From positions 186,001 to 250,000 of the forward strand of contig JACJYE010000008.1 of NCBI GenBank assembly GCA_020636255.1: 64,000 nt of DNA, written 5' to 3'. Shown in pieces: positions 1-7,989 of this stretch (within the stretch, counting starts at the first letter, position 1; each line of letters starts with the position of its first letter). The translations under genes were made by a program, and so were the position numbers. Under the pieces are notes generated by a model. That model searched no databases. It was not told the origin of the DNA and saw nothing but the letters and a program-made list of their open reading frames with translations. This DNA comes from Lewinellaceae bacterium (GTDB lineage Bacteria; Bacteroidota; Bacteroidia; Chitinophagales; Saprospiraceae).

Positions 1-26
1 AAAACGCAACTTCTAAACTACCTGTC

Positions 27-1502
27 ATGCTCCCAAGAACAATAGCACTCGCCTGTTTTCTCGCACTCTTTCTTTCGCTTTCCGCTCAGGAACAATTGGG
101 AATACGGCTGTCCAACTATGGAGGCATCAACAGCACCCTGCTCAACCCCGCCTATCATACGAGCACGCCCTTCAGCTGGGACGTGAACCTGGTGGAAGGC
201 GCCAGCCACGCCTGGAATAATTATACCTACTTCCGCGATGCTTCTCTCCTTAGCCTGCTGCGGGATATCGACAATCTCGAAGTGGAATTCGGGCCGGATC
301 TGGTGGAAGGTGCGCAGCCTAAACCGGGAAGCGTCGTTATCGACTTCTCGACGAACAGCCTGGCCCGCGGAGCCTACGTGATGAGCAGCGTTCTTGGCCC
401 TTCCTTTTATGTTCAGTTGGGAGGCCAACACCGGCTGGGGCTGGTGAGCCGGGCGCGGCTCCTGGCGTCGGGGCGCAATATCGATACCAACTACAGCTAC
501 TACGATTACGACCAGCGCGCTTATTTCGACGACTTCGCAGTAGAGCCCTTCCGCACGGCCATCGGCGGATGGAGCGAGGTAGGGCTGAATTATGCCTTTA
601 CTACGGAAACCGCAACAGGAACCTTTTCTGCAGGTATAACCCTAAAGGCTTTGCAGGCCTATGAAGGTGTTTATTTCACGAACCGGGAGCTTTTCCGCTA
701 CCAGAAACTGCCGAACGATTCCATCGGCAGTACGACACCAGCCAACTTCATCTTCGGGTTAACGAACAACAACCTGAACGGCCAGGACTACAAGGCCGAA
801 CGCAACGGTGGCGGGTTCGCCGCCGACCTCGGCCTGGTGTTCACCATCGACGGCTATGACGACGACCCCTACCTCTGGAAATTCGGCTTCTCCCTCCTCG
901 ACCTGGGCAAGCTCAATTACCAGCGCAATGCCGAGGCGCATACGGTGCAGATAGAGAGCCCTGTCTCCATCGCTACTGACGTCTACCGTTCTTTCAGCAA
1001 ACTGGAAGACGGGCAGGATTACCTTCGATTTTTCAGCAGCCAGGTACTGGGCGACTCCTCCGCTTCGAAAAGCGGCACTTCGTTTGGCCTGTGGCTTCCC
1101 TCCGCCATCAGCTTCCAGGCCGACAGGGCCCTCGGCGGGCCCTTTTTTCTGGGCGCTACCTATACCCAGGGGTTCCCGTTGGGGGAAGCCGCCCTGCAAC
1201 GGGGCAGCCTGCTGGCCATCAGCCCCCGCCTGGAAACCCGCTGGCTGGAAGCGGCGCTGCCGGTGTCCGTGTACGACTGGCAGCAGGTACGCGTCGGGCT
1301 GGCTGTGCGCCTTGCCTTCCTCACTATCGGCACCGAACAACTGGGCAGTATTTTTCAAAAGCGCGAATTCAGAGGTTACGACCTCTATTTTGCCCTAAAG
1401 GTGAACCCTTTTCAACTCGGAGGCAAGGACGATGGCTGGGGTGGGCGCCCATCGCGCCCGGGGGGCGTCAAAAAGGGCCGCATCCGGTGTTATGAGTTCT
1501 GA
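27..1502 (+). CDS. DUF5723-type outer-membrane beta-barrel protein
   Basis: The 491-residue product begins with a signal peptide (MLPRTIALACFLALFLSLSAQ, cleavage near residue 20). It continues as a beta-rich chain with many alternating aromatic residues, as in Bacteroidota outer-membrane barrels. The early pattern 'LSNYGGINSTLLNPA' is typical of DUF5723/PorV-like proteins, where an NPA motif follows the first strand. I infer an outer-membrane location; the substrate or partner is unknown. The ATG at 27 is the only start that keeps the full signal peptide. The last 25 residues are Gly/Arg-rich and look like an unstructured tail. An ElaA-type gene follows after 36 bp, with a possible promoter in the gap. 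The family assignment is from memory of its sequence pattern; the function is unassigned. Confidence 0.75.
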   Translation: MLPRTIALACFLALFLSLSAQEQLGIRLSNYGGINSTLLNPAYHTSTPFSWDVNLVEGASHAWNNYTYFRDASLLSLLRDIDNLEVEFGPDLVEGAQPKPGSVVIDFSTNSLARGAYVMSSVLGPSFYVQLGGQHRLGLVSRARLLASGRNIDTNYSYYDYDQRAYFDDFAVEPFRTAIGGWSEVGLNYAFTTETATGTFSAGITLKALQAYEGVYFTNRELFRYQKLPNDSIGSTTPANFIFGLTNNNLNGQDYKAERNGGGFAADLGLVFTIDGYDDDPYLWKFGFSLLDLGKLNYQRNAEAHTVQIESPVSIATDVYRSFSKLEDGQDYLRFFSSQVLGDSSASKSGTSFGLWLPSAISFQADRALGGPFFLGATYTQGFPLGEAALQRGSLLAISPRLETRWLEAALPVSVYDWQQVRVGLAVRLAFLTIGTEQLGSIFQKREFRGYDLYFALKVNPFQLGGKDDGWGGRPSRPGGVKKGRIRCYEF

Positions 1503-1538
1503 GCCCGGATTAGCTATATTTACATAAAAAACACCTCC

Positions 1539-2021
1539 ATGAATGCCCTGCCTGAAGCCTACTATTCATGCCTGCCCTTCCACCGGCTTTCCGCGGAAGA
1601 ACTATACGCCATTATGGCCCTGCGCCAGGAAGTATTTGTAGTGGAACAAAACTGCCCCTATCTCGATGCTGATGGCAAAGACCCCCAATGCCACCACCTG
1701 ATGGGCCACCTGGCCGGCGGCCGCCTGGTAACTTACACCAGGCTGATCCCACCGGGCTTGGCCTACGCCGGATACGCGGCATTCGGCAGGGTCGTCACCT
1801 CCATGGAAGTACGGGGAAAAGGCTTCGGGCGCCCGCTGATGGAAGCGACCTTAAGCTGGATGCAAAAACTGTTCGGCGCAGTACCCGTCAAGATCTCTGC
1901 ACAGACGTACCTCATCCCCTTTTACGAATCTTACGGTTTTTCCACCGATGGAGAGCTCTACCTGGAGGATGACATCCCCCATATCGCAATGATAAATAGT
2001 TCTGTGGCAGGAATGGTATAA
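1539..2021 (+). CDS. GNAT family N-acetyltransferase, ElaA-like
   Basis: This 160-residue soluble protein has the ElaA-type GNAT layout. The motif 'LRQEVFVVEQNCPYLDADG' near residues 29-47 is diagnostic of ElaA proteins. The acetyl-CoA pyrophosphate loop appears as 'VRGKGFGRPLME' near residues 91-102, and the C-terminal 'FYESYGF' strand-helix is normal for GNAT. Members acetylate small amines or peptides; the substrate of this one cannot be read from sequence. The length matches the family (about 150 residues). The gene is followed by a noncoding repeat (2023-2155) and converges on the phosphohexomutase gene. Confidence 0.85.
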   Translation: MNALPEAYYSCLPFHRLSAEELYAIMALRQEVFVVEQNCPYLDADGKDPQCHHLMGHLAGGRLVTYTRLIPPGLAYAGYAAFGRVVTSMEVRGKGFGRPLMEATLSWMQKLFGAVPVKISAQTYLIPFYESYGFSTDGELYLEDDIPHIAMINSSVAGMV

Positions 2022-2022
2022 A

Positions 2023-2155
2023 GCGTTTAACACAGAGATACAAAGGAAAATATTAGTCATTACGTGCTTTGCAATACTCGGTGTCTTCTTTGTACGGCTT
2101 CGCGTAATCAAGAGAGGCTTCTCAAAGTAGCCTCAACAGTGAAACCATGCAGCCT
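2023..2155 (+). repeat. Dispersed noncoding repeat, copy 1
   Basis: This convergent intergenic stretch matches the reverse complement of 14165-14323 over most of its length. Shared blocks include ACGTGCTTTG, CGGTGTCTTCTTTGT, GGCTTCTCAAAGTAGCC and ACAGTGAAACCATG. It contains the common 'ACACAGAGA / CACAAAG' style of low-complexity intergenic repeat. No coding potential is visible. Confidence 0.6.
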
Positions 2156-2199
2156 ATACCGTAGTAATACTACTTTTGCCCCACCCTGTTAGCTCTCGC

Positions 2200-3597
2200 T
2201 CAAGCCAGTAGAGTGGCATGTGCAGCGTCCAACACATCCCGGGCCTCTTCAGCGTTCGTCGCCTGAGCGTAAACGCGCAGGACTGGCTCGGTGCCGGAAG
2301 CCCTGACCATTACCCAACGGCCACCGCCAAGAATGAACTTGAAGCCATCGATGGTTTCCACTGACTCCACCTTAAATGGGCCGAACGAAGTGTAGGCATT
2401 TTCCCGGCAAGCCTTAATGATCGCCTGCTTTTTGTCTTCAGTGAGGTGCAGGTCGTCCCGGTCAAATGCAAAGGGGCCAACCATATCGTACACTTCCTGG
2501 ATCAGGCTCCTTAACGTCTTGCCCGTCTTGGCCATAAATTCAAGAATGACCATGCCGATCCAGATGCCATCGCGCTCGGGAATGTGGCCCTTCACCGCCA
2601 GGCCGCCGGATTCTTCACCGCCTACAATGACATCTTCCCTGGCCATGATCTCCGCTATATATTTAAAACCGATCGGGGTGACTTCCCATTCCAGGCCAAA
2701 CTGCCTGGACATCTCCTGCATCTTTTCTGTGACCGAAAAGGTGATGGCCACTTTTCCCGTCTCATTTTTGTATTTGCGCATATACAAAAGCAGTAACAGC
2801 AGGATATGGTGGGAGTCTACGAAATTCCCATCGGCGTCGTACATGCCGATCCGGTCGGCGTCGCCATCATTGGCCAGTCCCAGCTGTATCTCCGGATGGG
2901 CCTTGATATACGCCGACAATTCCCCGAGGTTGCGGTGGATGGGCTCCGGCGCCTGGCCCTTGAAAGAGGGGTTGTAATCGCAATGCAGCAGCGCCGCGTT
3001 GGGGAACAACTGGCGCATGGCATTCTGGCCGGCGCCGTACATAGCATCATACGCAATGGCGATATTGGCGCGCCGGATGGCATCCAGGTCGAAGTTCTCA
3101 CGTATGTGTTCCAGGTACATGCGCTCCAGGCCGACGTATTCCAAAAGGCCGCCGGCTTCCATCTCCTCTAGTGTAGGCAACTCCAGCGTGCACGTTTCCG
3201 GCACTTCGTCTTCCACTTCAGCCACCTGGGCCGGGACCATAGGCCCGCCGAGCCTGGATTTTAATTTATAGCCGTTATAAGAAGGAGGGTTATGGCTGGC
3301 CGTTATGACGATACCAAGGCCCGAACCCGTTTTGACGACGCCAAGAGAGACCATAGGCGTTGATACGAACGCCCTGGCCAATTTTACCCGGATGCCATAG
3401 GCGCCGAGTACACGAGCCGTGGTTTCGGCAAAGAGCTGCCCCCCAAAGCGAGTGTCGAAACCGACTACGGCCTGGCTCTCATGATGCTTTTTCATCCACC
3501 TGGCCGTCCCTTCCGCTACGCGCTTGACGTTATCCAGGGTGTAGTCATCAGCGATTATGGCGCGCCAGCCATCGGTTCCAAATTTGATCTTTGTCAT
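2200..3597 (-). CDS. Phosphoglucomutase/phosphomannomutase family protein
   Basis: This is a 465-residue alpha-D-phosphohexomutase that interconverts hexose 1- and 6-phosphates through an enzyme-bound phosphoserine. All four signature loops are visible: the phosphoserine loop TASHNPP with Ser101, the metal loop NDGDADRIG, the sugar-specificity loop GGEESGGL, and the C-terminal phosphate loop RASGTEPVLRVY. I start it at the ATG at 3597 (MTKIKFGTDGWRA), which matches the usual N-terminus. The longer frame up to 3666 crosses the predicted promoter. The gene is divergent from pcm, and their promoters overlap (3624-3666). Whether glucose or mannose is the main substrate cannot be decided. Confidence 0.93.
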   Translation of the reverse strand: MTKIKFGTDGWRAIIADDYTLDNVKRVAEGTARWMKKHHESQAVVGFDTRFGGQLFAETTARVLGAYGIRVKLARAFVSTPMVSLGVVKTGSGLGIVITASHNPPSYNGYKLKSRLGGPMVPAQVAEVEDEVPETCTLELPTLEEMEAGGLLEYVGLERMYLEHIRENFDLDAIRRANIAIAYDAMYGAGQNAMRQLFPNAALLHCDYNPSFKGQAPEPIHRNLGELSAYIKAHPEIQLGLANDGDADRIGMYDADGNFVDSHHILLLLLLYMRKYKNETGKVAITFSVTEKMQEMSRQFGLEWEVTPIGFKYIAEIMAREDVIVGGEESGGLAVKGHIPERDGIWIGMVILEFMAKTGKTLRSLIQEVYDMVGPFAFDRDDLHLTEDKKQAIIKACRENAYTSFGPFKVESVETIDGFKFILGGGRWVMVRASGTEPVLRVYAQATNAEEARDVLDAAHATLLA

Positions 3598-3623
3598 ATC
3601 AGGTTCTATTTTTTTCGGCAGGG

Positions 3624-3666
3624 TTGAATAGGCCGCCAAATTTAGTAATTTGCCAGCACATATCAA
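3624..3666. promoter_or_regulatory. Overlapping divergent promoters for phosphohexomutase and pcm
   Basis: On the plus strand TTG (3624-3626) is followed by 19 bp and TAATTTG (3646-3652). On the minus strand TTG (3666-3664) is followed by 19 bp and TAAATTTG (3644-3637). Both fit the Bacteroidota primary-sigma consensus TTG/TTTG-N19-TAnnTTTG. The two polymerase sites overlap completely, so the genes should compete for initiation. The minus start would give a leader of about 35 nt. Confidence 0.65.
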
Positions 3667-3676
3667 CGAACAGGCA

Positions 3677-4327
3677 GTGGAAGATACCTACCGGCATAAG
3701 GGCATGAGAAGGCAGCTCATCGGGTTGTTGCGCAAGAAGGGCATCACCGATGAGAAGGTGCTGGAAGCCATGGAAACCCTGCCCCGGCATTTTTTCCTGG
3801 ACAAGGCATTTGAGGAGCGGGCTTACGAAGACAAACCCTTCCCCATCGGCAACGAGCAAACCATCTCACAACCTTATACGGTAGCGTACCAGACAGCCCT
3901 CCTCCGGGTACAAAAACGCGACAAGGTGCTTGAGGTCGGCACCGGCTCGGGCTATCAGGCAGCGGTCCTGGCGTTATTGGGAGCCAGGGTCTATACTGTA
4001 GAAAGACAGGAAGCGCTGTACCTCAGGGCTAAAAAGCTGCTCAAAGGCCTCGGGCTTGGAAATGTACGCTGCTACCTGCGCGATGGCTCCAAAGGGCTTC
4101 CTGAATTTGCGCCCTTCGACAGGATCATCGTCACGGCCGGCGCCAAGGAAGTTCCGGAAGCTCTGCTGGAACAGCTCGCCACCGGCGGCATGCTCGTGAT
4201 CCCTGTAGGCGACCCCGTGCAACGCATGCATTGCATAACCCGCGTATCCGACACAGAATATCAGGACGAAAAGCTGGCTGCTTTCCGCTTTGTGCCGTTC
4301 CTGAAAGGTTTGGAAAAAGAAGATTGA
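3677..4327 (+). CDS. pcm: Protein-L-isoaspartate O-methyltransferase
   Basis: The product repairs L-isoaspartyl residues in aged proteins using S-adenosylmethionine. The SAM-binding motif 'VLEVGTGSGYQAAVLALL' and the family-specific 'IGNEQTISQPYTVAYQTALL' segment are present, as is 'RIIVTAGAKEVPEAL' (motif post-I/II). I choose the GTG at 3677 (VEDTYRHKGMRRQL, 216 residues) because family members usually begin MEDTYRHKGLR. A TTG at 3650 lies inside the predicted -7 box, and the ATG at 3704 would remove conserved residues. The gene ends just before a strong hairpin shared with the convergent lipoprotein gene. Confidence 0.92.
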   Translation: MEDTYRHKGMRRQLIGLLRKKGITDEKVLEAMETLPRHFFLDKAFEERAYEDKPFPIGNEQTISQPYTVAYQTALLRVQKRDKVLEVGTGSGYQAAVLALLGARVYTVERQEALYLRAKKLLKGLGLGNVRCYLRDGSKGLPEFAPFDRIIVTAGAKEVPEALLEQLATGGMLVIPVGDPVQRMHCITRVSDTEYQDEKLAAFRFVPFLKGLEKED

Positions 4328-4340
4328 AGGATGGAAAAAG

Positions 4341-4385
4341 GCCGGCCGGCAGCTCGTACCCTTGTACAAACCAGCTGCCGGCCGC
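4341..4385. terminator. Bidirectional hairpin terminator
   Basis: GCCGGCCGGCAGCT and AGCTGCCGGCCGC pair around an 18-nt loop between the convergent pcm and lipoprotein genes. A-rich sequence flanks it on the left (AAAAAG), giving a T-run for the minus strand only. Confidence 0.6.
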
Positions 4386-4405
4386 TGCGAACGCCCAATA
4401 CCTCT

Positions 4406-4441
4406 AAAGAATACTCAAAAAACAAGTTGCCGGTTTCGGCT
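4406..4441. repeat. Short dispersed repeat, also at 31711-31745
   Basis: The text GAAT-CTCAAAAAA-AAGTTGCCGG-TTC recurs with few changes upstream of the amidohydrolase gene at 31711-31745. Here it abuts the stop codon of the lipoprotein gene. Its function is unknown. Confidence 0.4.
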
Positions 4442-4986
4442 CAGTCTACCCGGCGCCCTGTGGCCCGGCGGCTGTCGACGCTGACCCGGTTCGCCTTTTT
4501 CAGGTCGACCATAAGGCTGGCGTAAGCGCCGTCGTTACCTACCCGCCATTTTTTGCCTTCATAGGTGACTATGCCCGTGCGGCGGTTCCACTCCGAAGCG
4601 AGCAGCACATAGCGGCCATCCACCTTGGGGCTGGGGCCGAACATGAGGAAACGCTCATTCCCCCCTTCCTCGAAGCTGATGGCAAAGCGGTCACTCTTGG
4701 GCATAAACTGGAGGACTCCCGGCGTAAGGCGCGGAATGACGACCTCTTCCACCTGCCGGCCATCGATCATCTTGATCTCGCCGGAAACGATCTCCGATTT
4801 GGAGCCGCTGAGCTCACGGCGCAAAACGATGTCATCCGACAGGTAAAACTGGATGCGTTTCAATTCGCTTTCCTGCCACTGGTTCTTGTTGTACAGGCTT
4901 TCGGTAAAGGGAGTAAGGTTCGGGGAACAGCCACTGAAGGCCATCATGGCCAACACGGCCAAAAAGCTTAGTTTTCCAGCATTCAT
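4441..4986 (-). CDS. Hypothetical lipoprotein
   Basis: The 181-residue product starts at the ATG at 4986 and has a lipoprotein signal: MNAGKLSFLAVLAMMAFSGC, with the lipobox FSGC and Cys20. The mature part contains 'NQWQESELKRIQFYLSDDIVLRRE', then a beta-rich region with 'PGVLQFMPKSDRFAISFEEG' and 'GRYVLLASEWNRRTGIVTYEGKKW'. This pattern occurs in Bacteroidota lipoproteins of unknown function. It is probably anchored in the outer membrane facing the periplasm. It stands alone between convergent pcm and co-oriented tadA. Confidence 0.75.
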   Translation of the reverse strand: MNAGKLSFLAVLAMMAFSGCSPNLTPFTESLYNKNQWQESELKRIQFYLSDDIVLRRELSGSKSEIVSGEIKMIDGRQVEEVVIPRLTPGVLQFMPKSDRFAISFEEGGNERFLMFGPSPKVDGRYVLLASEWNRRTGIVTYEGKKWRVGNDGAYASLMVDLKKANRVSVDSRRATGRRVD

Positions 4987-5094
4987 AGCAGATCGTATTT
5001 GGTTATTAAAATCTCGCTGTAATGTAAACACTTTGATCTGCCGGAAGCGTGGAGGTTAAGAAACTTTAACCGGGTTTAACGTATTTTAACAGCA

Positions 5095-5547
5095 TCAGCG
5101 CGCTTCGCGCTGTTGTTGGAAAAAGGCCTTGAGCAGTGTGCTGCATTCTTCCATCAACACCCCGTATTCCAGCTGGGTTTTGGGGTGCAGCAACACTTTC
5201 CCGAACCGCATAAACCCCCGCTTGTCATCAGCCGCACCGTATACGATACGCCCCAGCTGCGACCAGAACAAAGCACCTGCACACATCACGCATGGTTCCA
5301 GGGTTACGTAGAGAGTGCAATCGCGCAGGTATTTGCTGTTCAGAAAATTGGAGGCTGCCGTGATGGCCAATATCTCGGCATGGGCAGTGACGTCGCGCAG
5401 CAGTTCCGTCTGGTTATGGGCGCGGGCGATAACCTGGTTCTGGCATACGACCACGGCTCCAACGGGGATCTCCCCCGCGTCTCTGGCCACAAGCGCTTCT
5501 TTCAGGGCCTGCCGCATGAAATGATCGTCGCTGAATACGCTGAGCAT
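5095..5547 (-). CDS. tadA: Nucleoside deaminase, tRNA adenosine deaminase TadA-like
   Basis: This is a 150-residue zinc-dependent deaminase. The zinc ligands and catalytic Glu are in 'TAHAE' (His56, Glu58) and 'PCVMCAG' (Cys86, Cys89). The Asn of 'ARAHNQTE' and the 'ALFWSQLGRIVYGAADDKRG' strand agree with TadA, which converts A34 to inosine in tRNA-Arg. The length matches TadA. Other nucleoside deaminases of the same family cannot be fully excluded, but 'FMRFGKVLLHP' is similar to bacterial TadA. It is divergent from guaB, with an inverted repeat (5583-5610) between them. Confidence 0.88.
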   Translation of the reverse strand: MLSVFSDDHFMRQALKEALVARDAGEIPVGAVVVCQNQVIARAHNQTELLRDVTAHAEILAITAASNFLNSKYLRDCTLYVTLEPCVMCAGALFWSQLGRIVYGAADDKRGFMRFGKVLLHPKTQLEYGVLMEECSTLLKAFFQQQREAR

Positions 5548-5582
5548 AGGTTAATGTTGAAGGCGGAACGCAGGGGCATAAA

Positions 5583-5610
5583 AGCTTGTTTGGCCTCCAA
5601 ACAGGCTCTA
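5583..5610. repeat. AGAGCTTGTTTGG palindrome, copy A
   Basis: AGCTTGTTTGG and CCAAACAGGCT form an inverted repeat with one mismatch, followed by CTCTAAGC. It is one of four related palindromes in the window (others at 7900, 12941 and 44451). This copy lies between two divergent gene starts, so it is not acting as a terminator for either gene. Confidence 0.6.
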
Positions 5611-5728
5611 AGCGCCGCAACGGCCAACCAGTGTACAAGGGCAAAGATAATAAGAAAAATATGGCCTTGTCTTTACGTCAACCGCACTTTTATGCCACAG
5701 CACTTTTTCTTTTTGTAGCCAAATTGCA

Positions 5729-5740
5729 TACCTTTGCGCA
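5729..5740 (+). promoter_or_regulatory. -7 box immediately before guaB start
   Basis: TACCTTTG (5729-5736) is a perfect TAnnTTTG box, but no convincing -33 element lies 17-23 bp upstream. The ATG at 5740 is only four bases past the box. If the box is used, the transcript would start at or within the start codon, that is, leaderless or nearly so. Confidence 0.45.
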
Positions 5741-7221
5741 TGGAAACACAGAAAATAACTCAGGACAAACTATTGGTTGAAGGTTTCACCTTCGACGATG
5801 TATTATTGGTACCTGCCTATTCGGAAGTACTACCACGGGAAGTAGACATTTCCACCAGCCTTACCCGCGATATCCGGCTCAACGCCCCCATCGTTTCCGC
5901 AGCAATGGATACGGTCACCGAAAATAAACTGGCCATAGCGATCGCCCGACAGGGGGGTATCGGCATCATCCACAAAAACATGGCCATTGCCGAACAGGCC
6001 GAGCAGGTCCGCAGCGTCAAACGTTCGGAAAGCGGCATGATCGTCGACCCCGTCACCCTGATGGAAGACGCCCTGGTCGGTGATGCGCTGGCCCTTATGA
6101 AGCAGTTCAAGATCGGTGGTATTCCTATCGTCGACGAGCAGAACAAGCTCAGAGGCATCCTTACCAACCGCGACTTACGCTTCGAGAACCGCCTGTCCCG
6201 CCCGGTGAAAGAACTCATGACGAGCAGCAACCTCGTCACCGCGCCGGTAGGCACCAACCTGGAGCAGGCCAGGCAGATCCTCCAGGGCCACAAGATCGAA
6301 AAGCTGCCCGTCGTCGACGAGGACAACACCCTGGTGGGCCTGATCACCTATAAGGATATCATGAAAGTGCAGGACTATCCGCATTCCTGCAAGGACACAC
6401 TCGGCAGGCTGGTCGTTGGCGCGGCCGTAGGCGTCACGCGCGATATGCTGGAACGGATCGAGGCCCTGGTACGCGTCGACGTCGACGTCGTAGTCATCGA
6501 TACGGCACATGGGCACTCTCGTGGCGTACTGGACGCCATTCGCGAGGCGAAATACCACTTCCCTGGCCTACAGGCCATAGGCGGCAATGTCGCTACGGCC
6601 GAAGGGGCCCGCGCGCTGGCCGATGCCGGGGCCGATGGGGTCAAGGTTGGCGTGGGCCCGGGCTCCATCTGTACCACCCGCGTCGTGGCCGGCGTGGGCG
6701 TCCCTCAGTTATACGCCATCCGTGAAGCCGCTAAAGGGCTGGAAGGTACAGGCATTCCCATCATCGGGGATGGCGGCATCCGGTATACGGGCGACATCAC
6801 CAAGGCCCTTGCTGCCGGCGCCAGCACCATCATGGCGGGGAGCCTCTTTGCCGGCGTGGAAGAAGCGCCGGGGGAAACGATCATTTACGATGGCCGCAAG
6901 TTTAAAGTATACCGGGGTATGGGATCGCTGGGAGCTATGCAGCAAGGCTCCAAGGACCGCTACTTCCAGGATGTGGAGGATGATATCAAAAAGCTGGTGC
7001 CCGAAGGCATCGAAGGGCGAGTGCCCTATAAAGGTACTGTAGCGGAAGTAATGGTCCAGTACATCGGCGGCCTCAGGGCCGGTATGGGCTATTGCGGCGC
7101 CGCTACCATCGCCGACCTCAAGAAGGCCCGCTTCGTCAAGATCACCGGAGCCGGCGTCCAGGAGAGCCACCCGCATAACATCACGATCACGAAGGAATCG
7201 CCGAATTACAGCCGCAGGTAA
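5740..7221 (+). CDS. guaB: IMP dehydrogenase
   Basis: The product oxidises IMP to XMP with NAD+, the committed step of GMP synthesis. The 493-residue chain has the N-terminal 'FTFDDVLLVPAYSEVLP' signature, a pair of CBS domains at about residues 93-215, and the catalytic loop GPGSICTTR with Cys311. The flap 'KVYRGMGSLGAM' and the monovalent-cation/IMP segment 'IPIIGDGGIRYTGDITKALA' are intact. The start is the ATG at 5740; an in-frame TTG at 5734 falls in the -7 box. The end is followed within 25 bp by the glycosylase gene in the same direction, so co-transcription is possible. Confidence 0.97.
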   Translation: METQKITQDKLLVEGFTFDDVLLVPAYSEVLPREVDISTSLTRDIRLNAPIVSAAMDTVTENKLAIAIARQGGIGIIHKNMAIAEQAEQVRSVKRSESGMIVDPVTLMEDALVGDALALMKQFKIGGIPIVDEQNKLRGILTNRDLRFENRLSRPVKELMTSSNLVTAPVGTNLEQARQILQGHKIEKLPVVDEDNTLVGLITYKDIMKVQDYPHSCKDTLGRLVVGAAVGVTRDMLERIEALVRVDVDVVVIDTAHGHSRGVLDAIREAKYHFPGLQAIGGNVATAEGARALADAGADGVKVGVGPGSICTTRVVAGVGVPQLYAIREAAKGLEGTGIPIIGDGGIRYTGDITKALAAGASTIMAGSLFAGVEEAPGETIIYDGRKFKVYRGMGSLGAMQQGSKDRYFQDVEDDIKKLVPEGIEGRVPYKGTVAEVMVQYIGGLRAGMGYCGAATIADLKKARFVKITGAGVQESHPHNITITKESPNYSRR

Positions 7222-7243
7222 GGGTTGACTGGCCAGCGCGATA

Positions 7244-7900
7244 GTGGAGAACTCATTTTTTGAACACTACTATACTTTGAAAGGAAAAGAAGCTACAAGG
7301 CTGGGCCGGGCATTTTTCACCCGGCATGATGTGCTCGCTATCAGCCGTGAATTGCTTGGTATGTACCTGGTGACCAACTTCAATGGCCTGTACACGGCAG
7401 GGCGTATCGTGGAGGCCGAAGCATACCGCGGCCCCGACGATAAGGCCAGCCATGCCTATAAAAACCGGTATACCGAACGCACGCGGGTGATGTATTCGGT
7501 AGGTGGCTTTGCTTACGTCTACCTCTGTTACGGCATCCACCACCTGTTCAATATCGTTACGGCCGGGGAAGGCTGCCCCCATGCCGTTCTGATCCGGGGC
7601 ATTGAACCCATCGACAACGTGGAACTTATGCTGCAGCGGCGCAGCCTGGCCCGGCCGGTGGCACGCCTAACGGCCGGCCCGGGGGTGCTCAGCCAGGCAT
7701 TGGGCATCACGACGGCCAACAGCGGGATCGACCTCGCAGCCCCTGACAGCCCCATCTGGCTGGAACACCGGGGCGAACCTTCGGTACAGGAAAACGATAT
7801 CGAGGCCGGCCCACGCATCGGCGTAGCTTATGCCGAAGAATGTGCGGCCTGGCCCTGGCGCTTTTACCTCAAAGGCAACCCGTGGGTGAGCAAAGGCTAA
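7244..7900 (+). CDS. DNA-3-methyladenine glycosylase (AAG/MPG family)
   Basis: This 218-residue base-excision repair enzyme removes alkylated purines. It matches the AAG fold: 'LAISRELLGMYLVTNFNG', the catalytic region 'AGRIVEAEAYRGPDDKASHAYKN' (general-base Glu in VEAEAY), 'MYSVGGFAYVYLCYGIHHLFNIVT', and 'LTAGPGVLSQALGI'. The only plausible start is GTG at 7244; no ATG precedes the conserved core. The stop codon (7898-7900) is the first part of an inverted repeat of the AGAGCTTGTTTGG family. Confidence 0.93.
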   Translation: MENSFFEHYYTLKGKEATRLGRAFFTRHDVLAISRELLGMYLVTNFNGLYTAGRIVEAEAYRGPDDKASHAYKNRYTERTRVMYSVGGFAYVYLCYGIHHLFNIVTAGEGCPHAVLIRGIEPIDNVELMLQRRSLARPVARLTAGPGVLSQALGITTANSGIDLAAPDSPIWLEHRGEPSVQENDIEAGPRIGVAYAEECAAWPWRFYLKGNPWVSKG

Positions 7901-7931
7901 GAGCTTGTTTGGAGGCTGCCAAACAAGCTCT
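7900..7931. repeat. AGAGCTTGTTTGG palindrome, copy B
   Basis: AGAGCTTGTTTGG (7900-7912) and its exact complement CCAAACAAGCTCT (7919-7931) flank a 6-nt loop. The hairpin starts on the last base of the glycosylase stop codon. It could end that transcript, although the T-run is weak. Confidence 0.75.
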
Positions 7932-7989
7932 AAAGAAAGGCAGGCAATGCAATACTCAATTTATCGTTAGGGATACAAAAGACAAAAAC

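Noticed and set aside
3650..3676. TTG start for pcm at 3650
   Set aside because: It lies inside the predicted -7 box; GTG 3677 matches the family N-terminus better.
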